Source: an uncultured Mollicutes bacterium
GTDB taxonomy: Bacteria > Bacillota_I > Bacilli_A > RFN20 > CAG-826
Direction of reading: 5' to 3'
Length of the DNA stretch: 64,000 nt
Assembly (NCBI GenBank): GCA_900539595.1
Contig: UQCQ01000009.1
Coordinates: 1 to 64,000 of the forward strand
The position numbers and the translations under genes are program-made. Shown in pieces: positions 34,355 to 42,882 of the stretch; the stretch's first letter is position 1; every line of letters starts with the position of its first letter. The notes beneath the pieces were generated by a model. The model made no database searches, was not told where the DNA came from, and was given only the letters and a program-made list of their open reading frames with translations.

Positions 34355-35225
34355 TGTACCCTAAATCCATTAAGGCTTTCGGGGAGTTTCTCCAACCAGG
34401 AATGGCTTCAACTTCAATGGTTAGATGAGTGACGTGTTCATGCCACATTCTTTCCAATTCATGACGAGAAGACATCGATATTTTTTTAATCATTTGTCCG
34501 CCTTGACCAATCACAATCCCTTTGTGAGCCTTCTTTTCCACGATGATGGTGGCGGAAATGTTGTAACCTCCGCCTTCTTTGGTAAACTCGTCGATACGAA
34601 CAGCGCTTTGATGAGGAATTTCGTCAAAAAGGAAATGCAATAATTTTTCGCGGATCACTTCTTTGGCTTGGTATTCTCTGTCCTTATCGGTTAAATAATC
34701 TTTAGGATAAAGGGGTTCCCCTTCCGTGAGATAAGGCTCGAGAGCCGTTTTAACCTCTTTGATGCCGAAATTTTCTTTAAACGATGCTTCAATCACCAAA
34801 GAATTCGGATAAGCGATTTTGACTTTTTCTTCGATTTTCCGGGCTTTTTCCACTTTAATAAGGTCAATTTTATTAAGGACGAACAAAAGTGGGGAATCCG
34901 TTTTGATCGAAGACACAATTTTTAAATCTTGGTCCAGCGAATCAGAAGATGCGTCAAGAAAGTACAAAATTGCATCTACTCCACGGGAACTTCCAAAAGC
35001 GGCGCGACGCATGTGGGATTCCAGTTTGCCATCCCCATAGTAAATCCCTGGAGTATCTACAAAGACATACTGACGATCCTTTTCTGTCAAAATGCCGCAG
35101 ATCGAGTCACGGGTGGTTTGAGCCCTGGGAGAAACGATTGAGATCTTTTTTGAAAGTACACAATTTAAAAAGGTGCTTTTCCCCACGTTCGGACGCCCCA
35201 TAATGGCGATTGTTCCAATTTTCAT
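34344..35225 (-). CDS. era: Ribosome assembly GTPase Era
   Basis: GTPase binding the 3' end of 16S rRNA during 30S maturation (293 aa from the chosen start). G1 GRPNVGKSTFLN, G2 region RAQTTRDSI, G3 DTPGIYYG, G4 NKIDLI; C-terminal KH domain with IVIGQGGQMIKKI. The ATG at 35225 has GGAGAAG upstream and overlaps the cdd stop as ATGA; the frame extending upstream lies inside cdd. YbeY, its functional partner in 16S maturation, is two genes upstream. Confidence 0.97.
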   Translation of the reverse strand: MKIGTIAIMGRPNVGKSTFLNCVLSKKISIVSPRAQTTRDSICGILTEKDRQYVFVDTPGIYYGDGKLESHMRRAAFGSSRGVDAILYFLDASSDSLDQDLKIVSSIKTDSPLLFVLNKIDLIKVEKARKIEEKVKIAYPNSLVIEASFKENFGIKEVKTALEPYLTEGEPLYPKDYLTDKDREYQAKEVIREKLLHFLFDEIPHQSAVRIDEFTKEGGGYNISATIIVEKKAHKGIVIGQGGQMIKKISMSSRHELERMWHEHVTHLTIEVEAIPGWRNSPKALMDLGYNDK

Positions 35226-35626
35226 AAATCTTCTCCATTGAATGCGAAGGGCAAAAGCTCTTTCGCCGTTACGTGTTTTATTTCGTTCTTTAAATTGCCT
35301 AGATAAATGGGCGCATCTAGCGGGAACAGTTCCCACAAAACCTGACGACAAGCCCCACACGGAGAACAGGGTTCATCCGTATCGGCCACAATAGCGAGAG
35401 AAACAAAATCCTCTTTCTTCTTTCCACGCATCAAGGCGTGATAGATGGCATTTCTTTCTGCGCACATGCCAAGAGGGAACGATGCGTTTTCAATATTGGC
35501 TCCACAAAACACGCTCCCGTCAGCACATTCTAATGCCGCGCCTACTGCAAAATGCGAATAAGGGGAATAAGACAAGGCACGTGCCTGTTTTGCTTTATCA
35601 AGCAACTCTTCCGGGCTTAATTTCAT
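35222..35626 (-). CDS. cdd: Cytidine deaminase
   Basis: Tetrameric-type cytidine/deoxycytidine deaminase (134 aa). Substrate and zinc motifs: SPYSHFAVGAAL, NIENASFPLGMCAERNAI (catalytic Glu and first zinc Cys) and PCSPCGACRQVL (other two zinc Cys). Works with DeoB and DeoC in pyrimidine nucleoside salvage. Linked by ATGA overlaps to ybeY before it and era after it. Confidence 0.96.
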   Translation of the reverse strand: MKLSPEELLDKAKQARALSYSPYSHFAVGAALECADGSVFCGANIENASFPLGMCAERNAIYHALMRGKKKEDFVSLAIVADTDEPCSPCGACRQVLWELFPLDAPIYLGNLKNEIKHVTAKELLPFAFNGEDL

Positions 35627-36093
35627 GGGTTAATCTCCTTCCAGGCTTTTAAAATCTTTTCTTGAAGAGGAAACATCACTTCTTCTTGTTTCTTTGTCAC
35701 GTGGTCAAATCCAAGCAAATGAAGCATTCCGTGGACGAAAAGGAAGGAAAGTTCACGCTCAGGGGTATTACCAAATTCTTGGGCTTGACGGAGGGCTTGG
35801 GGAATGCAAATAAAGATTTCTCCGAGCAAGATAGGAACATCGTCTCCCCCCACGATTTTTCCCAAATCACTATGATCATCCTCAAAAGCAAAGCTAATAA
35901 CGTCAGTTACCCGATCTATGCCGCGATAATCACGATTAATCGTGTGAATTTCTTCTTCTCCGACCAAACTTAGGTCAATTTCATAATTTTTGCGAATCGA
36001 TAAAAGGGAGGCGATCACATCCAAAAGCGATTCATATTTGCTTTCCCATTCGTCAAATTGGGCATCAAATCGATTATCAAATTCTAATTCCAT
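35623..36093 (-). CDS. ybeY: Endoribonuclease YbeY (16S rRNA maturation)
   Basis: Zinc-dependent endonuclease involved in 3' processing of 16S rRNA and ribosome quality control (156 aa). The metal site HGMLHLLGFDH is intact, with RVTDVISFAFEDD and LLGEIFIC as supporting segments. Start overlaps the stop of the upstream pseudo-ATPase membrane gene as TAATG, so its translation is coupled to that gene. The phosphodiesterase and diacylglycerol kinase genes usually nearby are absent. Confidence 0.95.
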   Translation of the reverse strand: MELEFDNRFDAQFDEWESKYESLLDVIASLLSIRKNYEIDLSLVGEEEIHTINRDYRGIDRVTDVISFAFEDDHSDLGKIVGGDDVPILLGEIFICIPQALRQAQEFGNTPERELSFLFVHGMLHLLGFDHVTKKQEEVMFPLQEKILKAWKEINP

Positions 36094-37223
36094 TAATGCT
36101 TATCCTCCTTTTTCCTTTCCGCCTTGCGCCATTGGTAATAGCAGGCCAAATAGCATAACAAAGGAGAGGCTCCATAGGGAATTGCAAAGTAAGAAATAAT
36201 TCGTCGCTCCTCCGCCGATAAAGAGAAAACAACGGAAAGCACAATGCCAACAACGGCAAACACAAAACTACAAGCAAAGCCAAATTTAAGAGAAGGGGTC
36301 AGTTGGTCGTTCCCGTTATCTTCTGCAATAAAAGAAATGGGGAGAGCACACAAAAAGGCAAACAACGCATTTAACCCAATGGATAATCCAAAAAACAGCG
36401 GAGTAATATTTTGAGAGCATTTGCAAAGAATCAAAACACAGAAGGAAAGAGCTTCAAAAAGGAAAAAGAATGCATGATTAACCCAATTTTTCTTGAAGTC
36501 ATTGGAGATTTCGCCCCAGTTGAACCTTCTATTTCTTTTTGCGGTCGGCAAATGTTTTCTGCTTGTATCATCTTCTTTTTGAGAAATTACTTTTGTGTCT
36601 TTTTGTTTTTCATTTCGGCGGTTGTTCGATTCTTCCGTGTCCAAGGACTCGGGAATAGAGGGGGTTTTTAGCCAAACGGTTTTCGAATCTTGAACCAAGG
36701 ATCCTTCTGGCGGTTCTTTATCCCACGCCAAATCCCCAATGAGACCATCAAAAGCCTGGGCCAACCGCGTTTTGTCCTCCACGCAACCAGTTTCTTTATA
36801 AGGGGACCATTCATTTCCAATGTTCACGCCTAACGAGCGAGGTGTAATTTTAGGAGCATAAATAAGAAGGCGGCATAAAGACATTTGCTCCAGAATTCGT
36901 TGTAGAGAAAGCGATTGTTCCAATGCGTTCAAATGGGAGAAATCCAAGAAAAGAAAATTGGGATTCTCTCGGTTTTTAACTTCTTCTAAAAAAAGGGTTA
37001 AATCTGCATATTTCGTTAGAATATAAGCCGAGATTGGATCCGAAATGGGCCGGCCATCTAGTGAAAATTCCCCATGCCAATCAGGCTGTGGATGGATAAA
37101 GTAATTGGCAACGGCGCTCGAATCATCGCCATATAGAAAAGTGACTCCCTTTAGCGTTCCACAGAGATGAAACGCGGGACCATTTTCAGCATCGCGCCAA
37201 ACAAACCCTTCGAGCATGAGCAT
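36093..37223 (-). CDS. Membrane protein with degenerate ABC ATPase-like N-terminus
   Basis: 376 aa, no confident family. Residues 1 to about 130 read like a shrunken ABC nucleotide-binding domain: LKGVTFLYGDDSSAV where a Walker A loop would be but without GxGKS, then a GEFSLDGRPI segment like the usual x-G-x-I-x-x-D-G-x-x-I strand, and FLFLDFSHLNALEQ resembling a Walker B strand with Phe instead of the catalytic Glu. No LSGGQ signature is visible. A charged linker (about 190-240) is followed by four transmembrane helices. The gene follows the C39 peptidase gene by 32 nt and is coupled to ybeY. Interpretation as a pseudo-ATPase is an inference. Confidence 0.6.
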   Translation of the reverse strand: MLMLEGFVWRDAENGPAFHLCGTLKGVTFLYGDDSSAVANYFIHPQPDWHGEFSLDGRPISDPISAYILTKYADLTLFLEEVKNRENPNFLFLDFSHLNALEQSLSLQRILEQMSLCRLLIYAPKITPRSLGVNIGNEWSPYKETGCVEDKTRLAQAFDGLIGDLAWDKEPPEGSLVQDSKTVWLKTPSIPESLDTEESNNRRNEKQKDTKVISQKEDDTSRKHLPTAKRNRRFNWGEISNDFKKNWVNHAFFFLFEALSFCVLILCKCSQNITPLFFGLSIGLNALFAFLCALPISFIAEDNGNDQLTPSLKFGFACSFVFAVVGIVLSVVFSLSAEERRIISYFAIPYGASPLLCYLACYYQWRKAERKKEDKH

Positions 37224-37255
37224 ATTTTAACCGATTTCCTCGACCTTTGCTTGAT

Positions 37256-38461
37256 TTATTTCCCGCTTGTGCGAACAAAATGAAACCAAAAATAGGATGC
37301 TTCGCTCCGGTTACTTAAAATTGAGGGCAAATAAGATGCCAAATCGTTAATCTGGATAGAAAATAGCAGGCATAGAATCAAACTTTCTAAGTAAGGGGAT
37401 TCTTCGAGGTTCTGCTTGGTTAAACTGCTGCCCAAGCAAAACAAAAGGGAAATGAACAAAACTGCTAAAATTTTAAGAAGCCATAAACGAGAATACCTAA
37501 ACCCCTTCTTTTGGTAGGATTTTTGTTTATTTTCTAATTCTTTTTTGTCGCTTTTCCCTCTTAAAAAATCGTCTTCGTCTTTTTCCACCTCTTTTGCTAT
37601 TTGCACGGAACGTATTTGAATAAAATAGAGCATAATCAGCAAAACTATCCCCACAATTCCCAACATCACGCCTTGCCAAGGACTAGTAAAGCTTATGTAG
37701 AACAACAACGAACAAAGAATTCCAATTTCACAGGAAACACGAGGAATTGTTCCAAATATCGTGTTTTTATAAGTGTAATAATGGGTGAATAGCTCTTTGC
37801 GTAAATTGGGATCTTCCTCCAACAAGCCTCGTTGATATTTCCGATCAAAGGAAGACTGGAGATAACGGGAACAAACTAAAAATAGGCCTAAACTCATTAA
37901 ACCGACGAGGTAAAAAGGTAAGGCAATCCACTTGGATGCCCTTTCTGATAAAAGGAAGCCCAATCCAATCAAAAAAACGGACACGAACGATAATAACATT
38001 GGAATCCATCCGTTTTTTATGGAACGAATGGTTGGCTTGGGGACATCGTTTTTTCGAGACACGACGCCCAAATCCGTTACCATCACAACGCCAGAGAATA
38101 TCGTTTCAAATTTTCTAATCTTAATTTTTCTTTTTCCTCTAGAGGGATCCAATATGGTTAAATCTGATTTTGATGCCTTTGCTAAAACGCACATATGCTG
38201 AAGACCGTCTTCTTCTAGAAGCACTAGTGCATTTTTAGAAGCCAAAAACCTCCAATCATAGGGGCTTCCAACGCGATAGGATCGAAGATTTAAGCCATAC
38301 TTAGCTCCATATTCCTTTATCTCGTTTAGGGAAGGGGCGCTTCGCTCAGCGTCCGGCTCATCGGCGTACGCCCAATTTCGGTTTTTATCGCGTTTGCATA
38401 ACAGCATTTTAACGCAGGCATAACCGCATCCTTTGCTTTGACATTGATAAATAATTTTCAT
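37256..38461 (-). CDS. Peptidase C39 domain with transmembrane exporter-like region, no ATPase domain
   Basis: 401 aa. Residues 1 to about 125 form a C39 cysteine peptidase, the domain that cuts double-glycine leaders in bacteriocin exporters: Gln6, Cys12 in KGCGYACVKML, His89 in LQHMCVL and Asp105 in ILDPSRG are all present. About six hydrophobic helices follow, in three hairpins, with a charged segment between the fourth and fifth, like an ABC exporter membrane domain, but the chain ends there. ATG at 38461 is chosen because it gives the canonical MKIIYQ start; a frame extension to 38509 also exists. No precursor peptide gene was seen next to it. Confidence 0.72.
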   Translation of the reverse strand: MKIIYQCQSKGCGYACVKMLLCKRDKNRNWAYADEPDAERSAPSLNEIKEYGAKYGLNLRSYRVGSPYDWRFLASKNALVLLEEDGLQHMCVLAKASKSDLTILDPSRGKRKIKIRKFETIFSGVVMVTDLGVVSRKNDVPKPTIRSIKNGWIPMLLSFVSVFLIGLGFLLSERASKWIALPFYLVGLMSLGLFLVCSRYLQSSFDRKYQRGLLEEDPNLRKELFTHYYTYKNTIFGTIPRVSCEIGILCSLLFYISFTSPWQGVMLGIVGIVLLIMLYFIQIRSVQIAKEVEKDEDDFLRGKSDKKELENKQKSYQKKGFRYSRLWLLKILAVLFISLLFCLGSSLTKQNLEESPYLESLILCLLFSIQINDLASYLPSILSNRSEASYFWFHFVRTSGK

Positions 38462-38512
38462 ACATACATTTAACGAATAGATTTGCGTTTCCGCGAAAAA
38501 AATGCACATATG

Positions 38513-38555
38513 AATAAAAAAGCCAGCAATTATCGAATTGATTTTTGCTAGCTTT
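38513..38555 (-). terminator. Terminator after deoC
   Basis: An 11-bp stem (38519-38529 with 38545-38555, one G-U pair on the RNA) followed leftward by a T-rich tract. It separates deoC from the C39 gene, so the latter must have its own promoter. Confidence 0.85.
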
Positions 38556-38595
38556 CTGCAAAATCTTAACGTTCTTTAAATAGAGGTTTCCAAAA

Positions 38596-39252
38596 TTAGA
38601 ACAACTCTTTTTCTTTCATGATGTTAACGGATGCACTGCAACCAATGCGGTTCGCCCCGGCTTCCACCATTTCTTCCACTTCGGACAAATGGTGAATTCC
38701 TCCGCTGGCTTTTACACCAACGTTTTCTCCAACCGTTTCTCTCATAATGCGCACGGCATGAACGCTTGCTCCACCCGCCTTGTTGAATCCTGTGCTGGTT
38801 TTTACGAATTGGGCGCCGCCACGAACGGAGGCCAGACAAGCCTCCTTAATTTCTTCGTCGGTCAGAATGGATGTTTCCAAAATGACTTTCAAAGTAGTAT
38901 CCCCAATTGCTTCCTTAACACGGCGAACTTCTTCTTCCGTGTAGGCAAAATCGCCCTCTTTCACCTTTCCGGTGTTGATGACCATATCTACTTCTTGAGC
39001 GCCTTCATCCACGGCAATAGAGGCTTCCGCGGCCTTAATCGAGACGCTATTGGCCCCCAAGGGGAAGCCAACGACGGTGCATACCTTTACGTCGCTTCCT
39101 TCGAGTTCTTTGGCACAAAGAGGGACAAAACAGGGGTTAACGCAAACGGAGGCAAAGTGATATTGCTTAGCCTCCTTGCACAAAGCGATAATTTCTTTTG
39201 ATGTTGCCTCTTGTTTTAAAAGGGTGTGATCAAATAGTTTATTGAATTCCAT
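38596..39252 (-). CDS. deoC: Deoxyribose-phosphate aldolase
   Basis: Class I aldolase splitting deoxyribose 5-phosphate into acetaldehyde and glyceraldehyde 3-phosphate. Key segments: FDHTLLKQEAT, the substrate-side VCTVVGFPLGA, EVDMVINTGKVKEG, LKVILETSIL with the reactive region around FVKTSTGF (Schiff-base Lys), and GVKASGGI. 218 aa is normal. AAGGAG precedes the ATG. The gene starts only about 17 nt after a strong terminator, so its promoter would have to lie within or before rpmF. Confidence 0.96.
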   Translation of the reverse strand: MEFNKLFDHTLLKQEATSKEIIALCKEAKQYHFASVCVNPCFVPLCAKELEGSDVKVCTVVGFPLGANSVSIKAAEASIAVDEGAQEVDMVINTGKVKEGDFAYTEEEVRRVKEAIGDTTLKVILETSILTDEEIKEACLASVRGGAQFVKTSTGFNKAGGASVHAVRIMRETVGENVGVKASGGIHHLSEVEEMVEAGANRIGCSASVNIMKEKELF

Positions 39253-39270
39253 AAATGCTCCTTATGTGAA

Positions 39271-39295
39271 AAAACGTGCCAAAGGGCACGCTTAC
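39271..39295 (-). terminator. Terminator after rpmF
   Basis: CGTGCC (39275-39280) pairs with GGCACG (39285-39290), followed leftward by TTTTTT. It lies 6 nt past the rpmF stop. Confidence 0.88.
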
Positions 39296-39296
39296 A

Positions 39297-39488
39297 TTAT
39301 TTCTGTTCTTTCTTTTTAACAGAGATAACTTCTTTGCCGTTGTAATAGCCGCATTCGGGGCAAACGCGATGGGAGCGGATCATCGCGCCACAGTGCGGGC
39401 AGGCGACCAATCCGGTGACCTCGAGTTTGAAATGCGTACGGCGTAGACGTTTACGAGTTTTGCTCGTGCGACGTTGTGGGACTACCAT
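39297..39488 (-). CDS. rpmF: Ribosomal protein bL32 (zinc-binding type)
   Basis: 63-aa bL32 of the large subunit: VPQRRTSKTRKRLRRTH at the start and a zinc ribbon CPHCGAMIRSHRVCPECGYY. AAAGGAG precedes the ATG, and a near-consensus promoter lies 25-50 nt upstream. Both zinc ribosomal proteins in the window (L32, L33) keep all four cysteines, so no zinc-free paralogue swap is visible. Confidence 0.96.
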   Translation of the reverse strand: MVVPQRRTSKTRKRLRRTHFKLEVTGLVACPHCGAMIRSHRVCPECGYYNGKEVISVKKKEQK

Positions 39489-39512
39489 TTGAAACTCCTT
39501 TCGAACGAAGGA

Positions 39513-39540
39513 ATTATATGAAATAAAGAATAGACATCAA
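39513..39540 (-). promoter_or_regulatory. rpmF promoter
   Basis: TTGATG (39535-39540) and a perfect TATAAT (39513-39518) on the minus strand with 16-nt spacing, about 25 nt before the rpmF ATG. Confidence 0.7.
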
Positions 39541-39575
39541 CTCGAATTATTAGAAGATGTCCAAAAAATTTAAAA

Positions 39576-40856
39576 TTAATCCGATGCCGTCTCATTATTA
39601 TATGTTACAAGAAGCATTTTCCCATGGAGCGGTTTTTCCGATTTTATCTTAACTAGCAGGTAGTTGGAGGTGTGGCCATAGGCATAACCGGATTTAGGAT
39701 CAAACTCTTCGAAAAGCACGGGGAGATCTTGATTAAAGAAGCGTTTTTTGTAATTTTCACGAAGTTCACGAGACAGATCCAATAGTTGGTGAACACGCGC
39801 TTTCTTTATTTTAGGATCTACATCGGGCAAGGCGTGAGCGAGCGTACCTGGCCGAGAAGAAAATGGGAAAACATGAATCTCAGCAAAATCAGCTTGTCTG
39901 CAAAAATTCATGGATTCTTGCCATTCTTCGTCATTTTCTTGAGGAAAACCCGCGATGACGTCAGTTGTTATTGCAATTTGGGGTCGAATTTGTCGAATGG
40001 CTACTAACTTAGAAAGAAAAGATGCCGTGTCGTACTTCCTTTTCATGCGCTGAAGCACAGTAGCCGATCCGGACTGCAGAGGGATATGTAAATGATCAAC
40101 AACTTGGGGGTAACGAGCTAGCAAATCCAAGAAATCATCTTGTATTTCTGATTCTTCGATGGAAGAAATCCGAATTCGAGGCAAGGAAGGACAGGCAACT
40201 AAAATGCTTTCAATTAACTGAGGAAGGCGAAAAGAGCCGTCTCCAAGGTCTAAACCATAGGCGCCGATATGAATTCCTGTGATGACAATTTCTTTATATC
40301 CATTGGAAACAAGCTTTTTAGCTTCATCTATCACCATGCGAGGGTCACGAGAGCGCGAATTCCCACGTAAAAAAGGAATAAGGCAATACGAGCAAAAATT
40401 GTTGCACCCATCTTGAACCTTTAGATAGGCACGCGCATTGTCACAAAAAGCCGAAAAGCCTAACTCTTCATAGGTTTCTTTTCGCACGTTAGATTTAATG
40501 TCAATGCAATTAATTTTTGTTTTTAAAAAGGTTTCAATAGCCTCGTAAATCTTGGAACGATCCGCCGATCCGAAAACGAGGTTAGCTCCCAGGGATTCCG
40601 CTTCCTCTCCATGCTTCTGCGAATAACACCCCATTACGACAATGATCGCATTAGGGTTTCCTTTTCGATATGAAGAAATATGCTGGCGAGATTTTTGATC
40701 CGCTCTGCCAGTTACAGAGCAGGTATTAATAATAATGACATCAGCGTCTTGCGCGTTTTCACATGGGGAATATCCATGGGATGAAAGTTCAGTCCCAATA
40801 GCGGATAATTCATAAGAATTTACCTTACATCCTAAAGAATGTAGAAAATATTTCAT
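39576..40856 (-). CDS. mtaB: tRNA t6A37 methylthiotransferase MtaB
   Basis: Radical-SAM methylthiotransferase converting t6A37 to ms2t6A in tRNAs reading ANN codons. N-terminal MTTase domain with cluster cysteines in SLGCKVN, INTCSVTGRADQKSR and VMGCYSQ; radical-SAM motif DGCNNFCSYCLIP; C-terminal TRAM region. 426 aa fits MtaB (YqeV) and its location downstream of dnaJ-rsmE is the same as in B. subtilis. Only 5 nt from the gene before it. Confidence 0.94.
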   Translation of the reverse strand: MKYFLHSLGCKVNSYELSAIGTELSSHGYSPCENAQDADVIIINTCSVTGRADQKSRQHISSYRKGNPNAIIVVMGCYSQKHGEEAESLGANLVFGSADRSKIYEAIETFLKTKINCIDIKSNVRKETYEELGFSAFCDNARAYLKVQDGCNNFCSYCLIPFLRGNSRSRDPRMVIDEAKKLVSNGYKEIVITGIHIGAYGLDLGDGSFRLPQLIESILVACPSLPRIRISSIEESEIQDDFLDLLARYPQVVDHLHIPLQSGSATVLQRMKRKYDTASFLSKLVAIRQIRPQIAITTDVIAGFPQENDEEWQESMNFCRQADFAEIHVFPFSSRPGTLAHALPDVDPKIKKARVHQLLDLSRELRENYKKRFFNQDLPVLFEEFDPKSGYAYGHTSNYLLVKIKSEKPLHGKMLLVTYNNETASD

Positions 40857-40861
40857 ATTAT

Positions 40862-41659
40862 TTAAATCCCTTTATCTATTTTCCTAAAAAACCTGTGTTC
40901 ATCGTGTTTATTTTTATATACAAAACTACTAGATATTAACTTATTATCAACTAGTCTTTTCACAAATTCTTCCTTATTGTTCTCAAAATATGCATTAAGG
41001 ACAGGTTCAATTCTTTCTAACATATGGTTCGTATTTTTTCGATGTAATCCGCGGTCGAACAAAGGAATGGACACCTCAAGTCTTCCTTCTTCGTTCACAA
41101 TATAAATTTCATAGGAATCGTAGTTATAATAGGCCACCTCTCCTTTAACAGTTTTAACCTTTACTAGTTTCGTAAAAAAAGAATTGTAAAGTTCAGGACC
41201 GTATGTGTCGAATGGATCAATGAGTAAAGCTTCAAAATGAGTTAGCAATTTCTTAAAATTTCTATCTTGAAACGAGAAAAAATTATCCGAATATATATTG
41301 TTAATAGAACGAGGAAATACGGGTACAAAAATCTTGGTGTTACCATCTTGAAAATAAGGCAAATCGAGCATCTTCTTTTTTACATCCGAGACAATGCTTT
41401 CTTGGCTAGATTCCACGCCCAATTTCCGATCTTCTTTCAAACGTTCCATAAACATCGTTTCGATGCATTCTTTGTTGGATAAAGCGGCTATTAGAATATT
41501 TGCTCGAATGATATCGAAAGGTTTAGTTGCCTTAGAAAAAATCGAATAGGAGGGAATATCGGCTAAAATTCCAGAATTACGGAGAAAGTAGTTCATTGCC
41601 CCGCTACGGGAAAACGGAGTGGAGGACTGCTTCTTTTCTAATTCTTTGAAAAAATCCAT
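40862..41659 (-). CDS. Protein of unknown function between rsmE and mtaB
   Basis: 265 aa from the ATG at 41659, which follows AGGAAATA and overlaps the rsmE stop as TAATG. I do not recognise the family. It appears soluble (no membrane helix or signal peptide), rich in Phe, Asn and Lys, and more AT-biased in codons than rsmE or dnaJ. The middle contains VKTVKGEVAYYNYDSYEIYI, a possible beta-sheet region. Position inside a conserved RNA-modification operon suggests cotranscription, not function. Confidence 0.7.
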   Translation of the reverse strand: MDFFKELEKKQSSTPFSRSGAMNYFLRNSGILADIPSYSIFSKATKPFDIIRANILIAALSNKECIETMFMERLKEDRKLGVESSQESIVSDVKKKMLDLPYFQDGNTKIFVPVFPRSINNIYSDNFFSFQDRNFKKLLTHFEALLIDPFDTYGPELYNSFFTKLVKVKTVKGEVAYYNYDSYEIYIVNEEGRLEVSIPLFDRGLHRKNTNHMLERIEPVLNAYFENNKEEFVKRLVDNKLISSSFVYKNKHDEHRFFRKIDKGI

Positions 41660-42372
41660 TATTTCCTTTTCTCCATCATAGATCCAATAAGGCAAGCTCC
41701 GTATAATCCGGCCGTTTCAGCCCTTAGAATGCGTTTCCCCAACGATACGATGCGGAATCCCGCCCTTTGGGCTTGTTCCACTTCTGTGAGCGTAAAACCA
41801 CCCTCAGGGCCGATTACAAATAAGGTGTCATCCATTTTCATTTCTTGCAAAGCGTTCAAAAGAGGATCGCCGTGAAGGGATTCATTTTCATAGGCTAGGA
41901 TTTTATTGGAATATGGCAAAGCTAACATTTCGTTCCAGCTTTGATAGGCGGATAATTCTGGCAAACGCCCTCGCCGGCACTGTTTAGCTGACTCATTCGC
42001 TATTTTTTGGAGCCGTTCCCACTTGGGATCCTTTTTCGCTTTGGGCCGAACCACACATCGCTCGGTAACGCAGGGATAAAACGAAGTCGCCCCTAACTCC
42101 GTCGATTTTTGCACGAGCCATTCAGAATGTTCACTTTTTAAGACGCCGAAGGCAATTCCTAGGCGATAAGGCAATTCCCGACTGGGCAACGCTATTTTCT
42201 TTTCGATCTTTAGAGGATAGACGGAAGCAACCGTGCATAAATAAACGCATCCATCGACACCTACTTCGATTTCCTCACCCACTTGAGCCCGTTTAACATG
42301 AATCAAATGATGTTCATCTTCAGGGCTAAGGATGATGCGGTTGTCGACAATTTGACCAAAGAAATGTTGCAT
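41659..42372 (-). CDS. rsmE: 16S rRNA (uracil1498-N3)-methyltransferase
   Basis: SPOUT-class methyltransferase (237 aa). An N-terminal PUA-like domain (HHLIHVKRAQVGEEIEVG) is followed by the knotted SAM-binding domain with SEWLVQKSTELGA, ANESAKQCRRGRLPEL, FVIGPEGGFTLTEVE and LGKRILRAETA. The start at 42372 overlaps the upstream TAA as TAATG; an in-frame extension through the upstream gene is discounted. Matches YqeU of B. subtilis, also near dnaJ. Confidence 0.95.
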   Translation of the reverse strand: MQHFFGQIVDNRIILSPEDEHHLIHVKRAQVGEEIEVGVDGCVYLCTVASVYPLKIEKKIALPSRELPYRLGIAFGVLKSEHSEWLVQKSTELGATSFYPCVTERCVVRPKAKKDPKWERLQKIANESAKQCRRGRLPELSAYQSWNEMLALPYSNKILAYENESLHGDPLLNALQEMKMDDTLFVIGPEGGFTLTEVEQAQRAGFRIVSLGKRILRAETAGLYGACLIGSMMEKRK

Positions 42373-42803
42373 TAGCGGAGGAACTCCCCGTTGCCGTCTT
42401 TCGGAGATTCTTTCTTTAAGAAAAGTAGTCCACGAACAAAATGGAAAAGCCAAAATGCAAGAAAAGGCAAAACAAAAGACAGAGGATTTTTCCATAATAC
42501 AAAATACAAAGCGCTGCCAATTCCGGCAACCCCAAGTAATGTAATTAAAAGCCAAATCCAACCTTTTTTCGGTTCAAGCAAATAGAATTCCTTGACGCCA
42601 AAATTTCCAAAAAGCATGCATAACAACGCAGCTTTTTTCTGGGATTTGCACCGATAAAGATTCTGAGATTTTAACCCGGCGATATTCTGGGTCACGTCCA
42701 TGGTTTGATAGGTATCTGTGATCGGGTCCTTTACGCCGCAATAAGGGCAAACGTCCGAATCAAGTCTCGAAATTTCGTGATGACAATTCTTACAATAAGG
42801 CAT
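42372..42803 (-). CDS. Zinc-ribbon and TM2 domain membrane protein
   Basis: 143 aa. Residues 1-25 hold a zinc ribbon (CKNC, CPYCG); residues about 58-95 match a TM2 domain (KKAALLCMLFGNFGVKEFYL, two helices with a Gly/Trp-containing turn), followed by a third hydrophobic helix. Function unknown for the family. The ATG lies 6 nt after a perfect TATAAT and has no ribosome site, suggesting a leaderless message. Overlaps rsmE by one base. Confidence 0.8.
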   Translation of the reverse strand: MPYCKNCHHEISRLDSDVCPYCGVKDPITDTYQTMDVTQNIAGLKSQNLYRCKSQKKAALLCMLFGNFGVKEFYLLEPKKGWIWLLITLLGVAGIGSALYFVLWKNPLSFVLPFLAFWLFHFVRGLLFLKKESPKDGNGEFLR

Positions 42804-42809
42804 AGGATG

Positions 42810-42815
42810 ATTATA
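42810..42815 (-). promoter_or_regulatory. -10 box abutting the zinc-ribbon/TM2 start codon
   Basis: Perfect TATAAT on the minus strand ending 6 nt before the ATG. A dnaJ terminator lies just upstream, so this gene needs its own promoter. -35 not convincing. Confidence 0.55.
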
Positions 42816-42846
42816 GGTCTTCTCTCTAACTTACTTAAGCATTTTT

Positions 42847-42876
42847 AAAAAACCTTGCTTCAGATTTGAAGCAAGG
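42847..42876 (-). terminator. Terminator of the hrcA-grpE-dnaK-dnaJ operon
   Basis: Ten-bp perfect stem (42853-42862 with 42867-42876), four-base loop, then TTTTTT leftward. Seven nt after the dnaJ stop. Confidence 0.93.
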
Positions 42877-42882
42877 GTCCAT

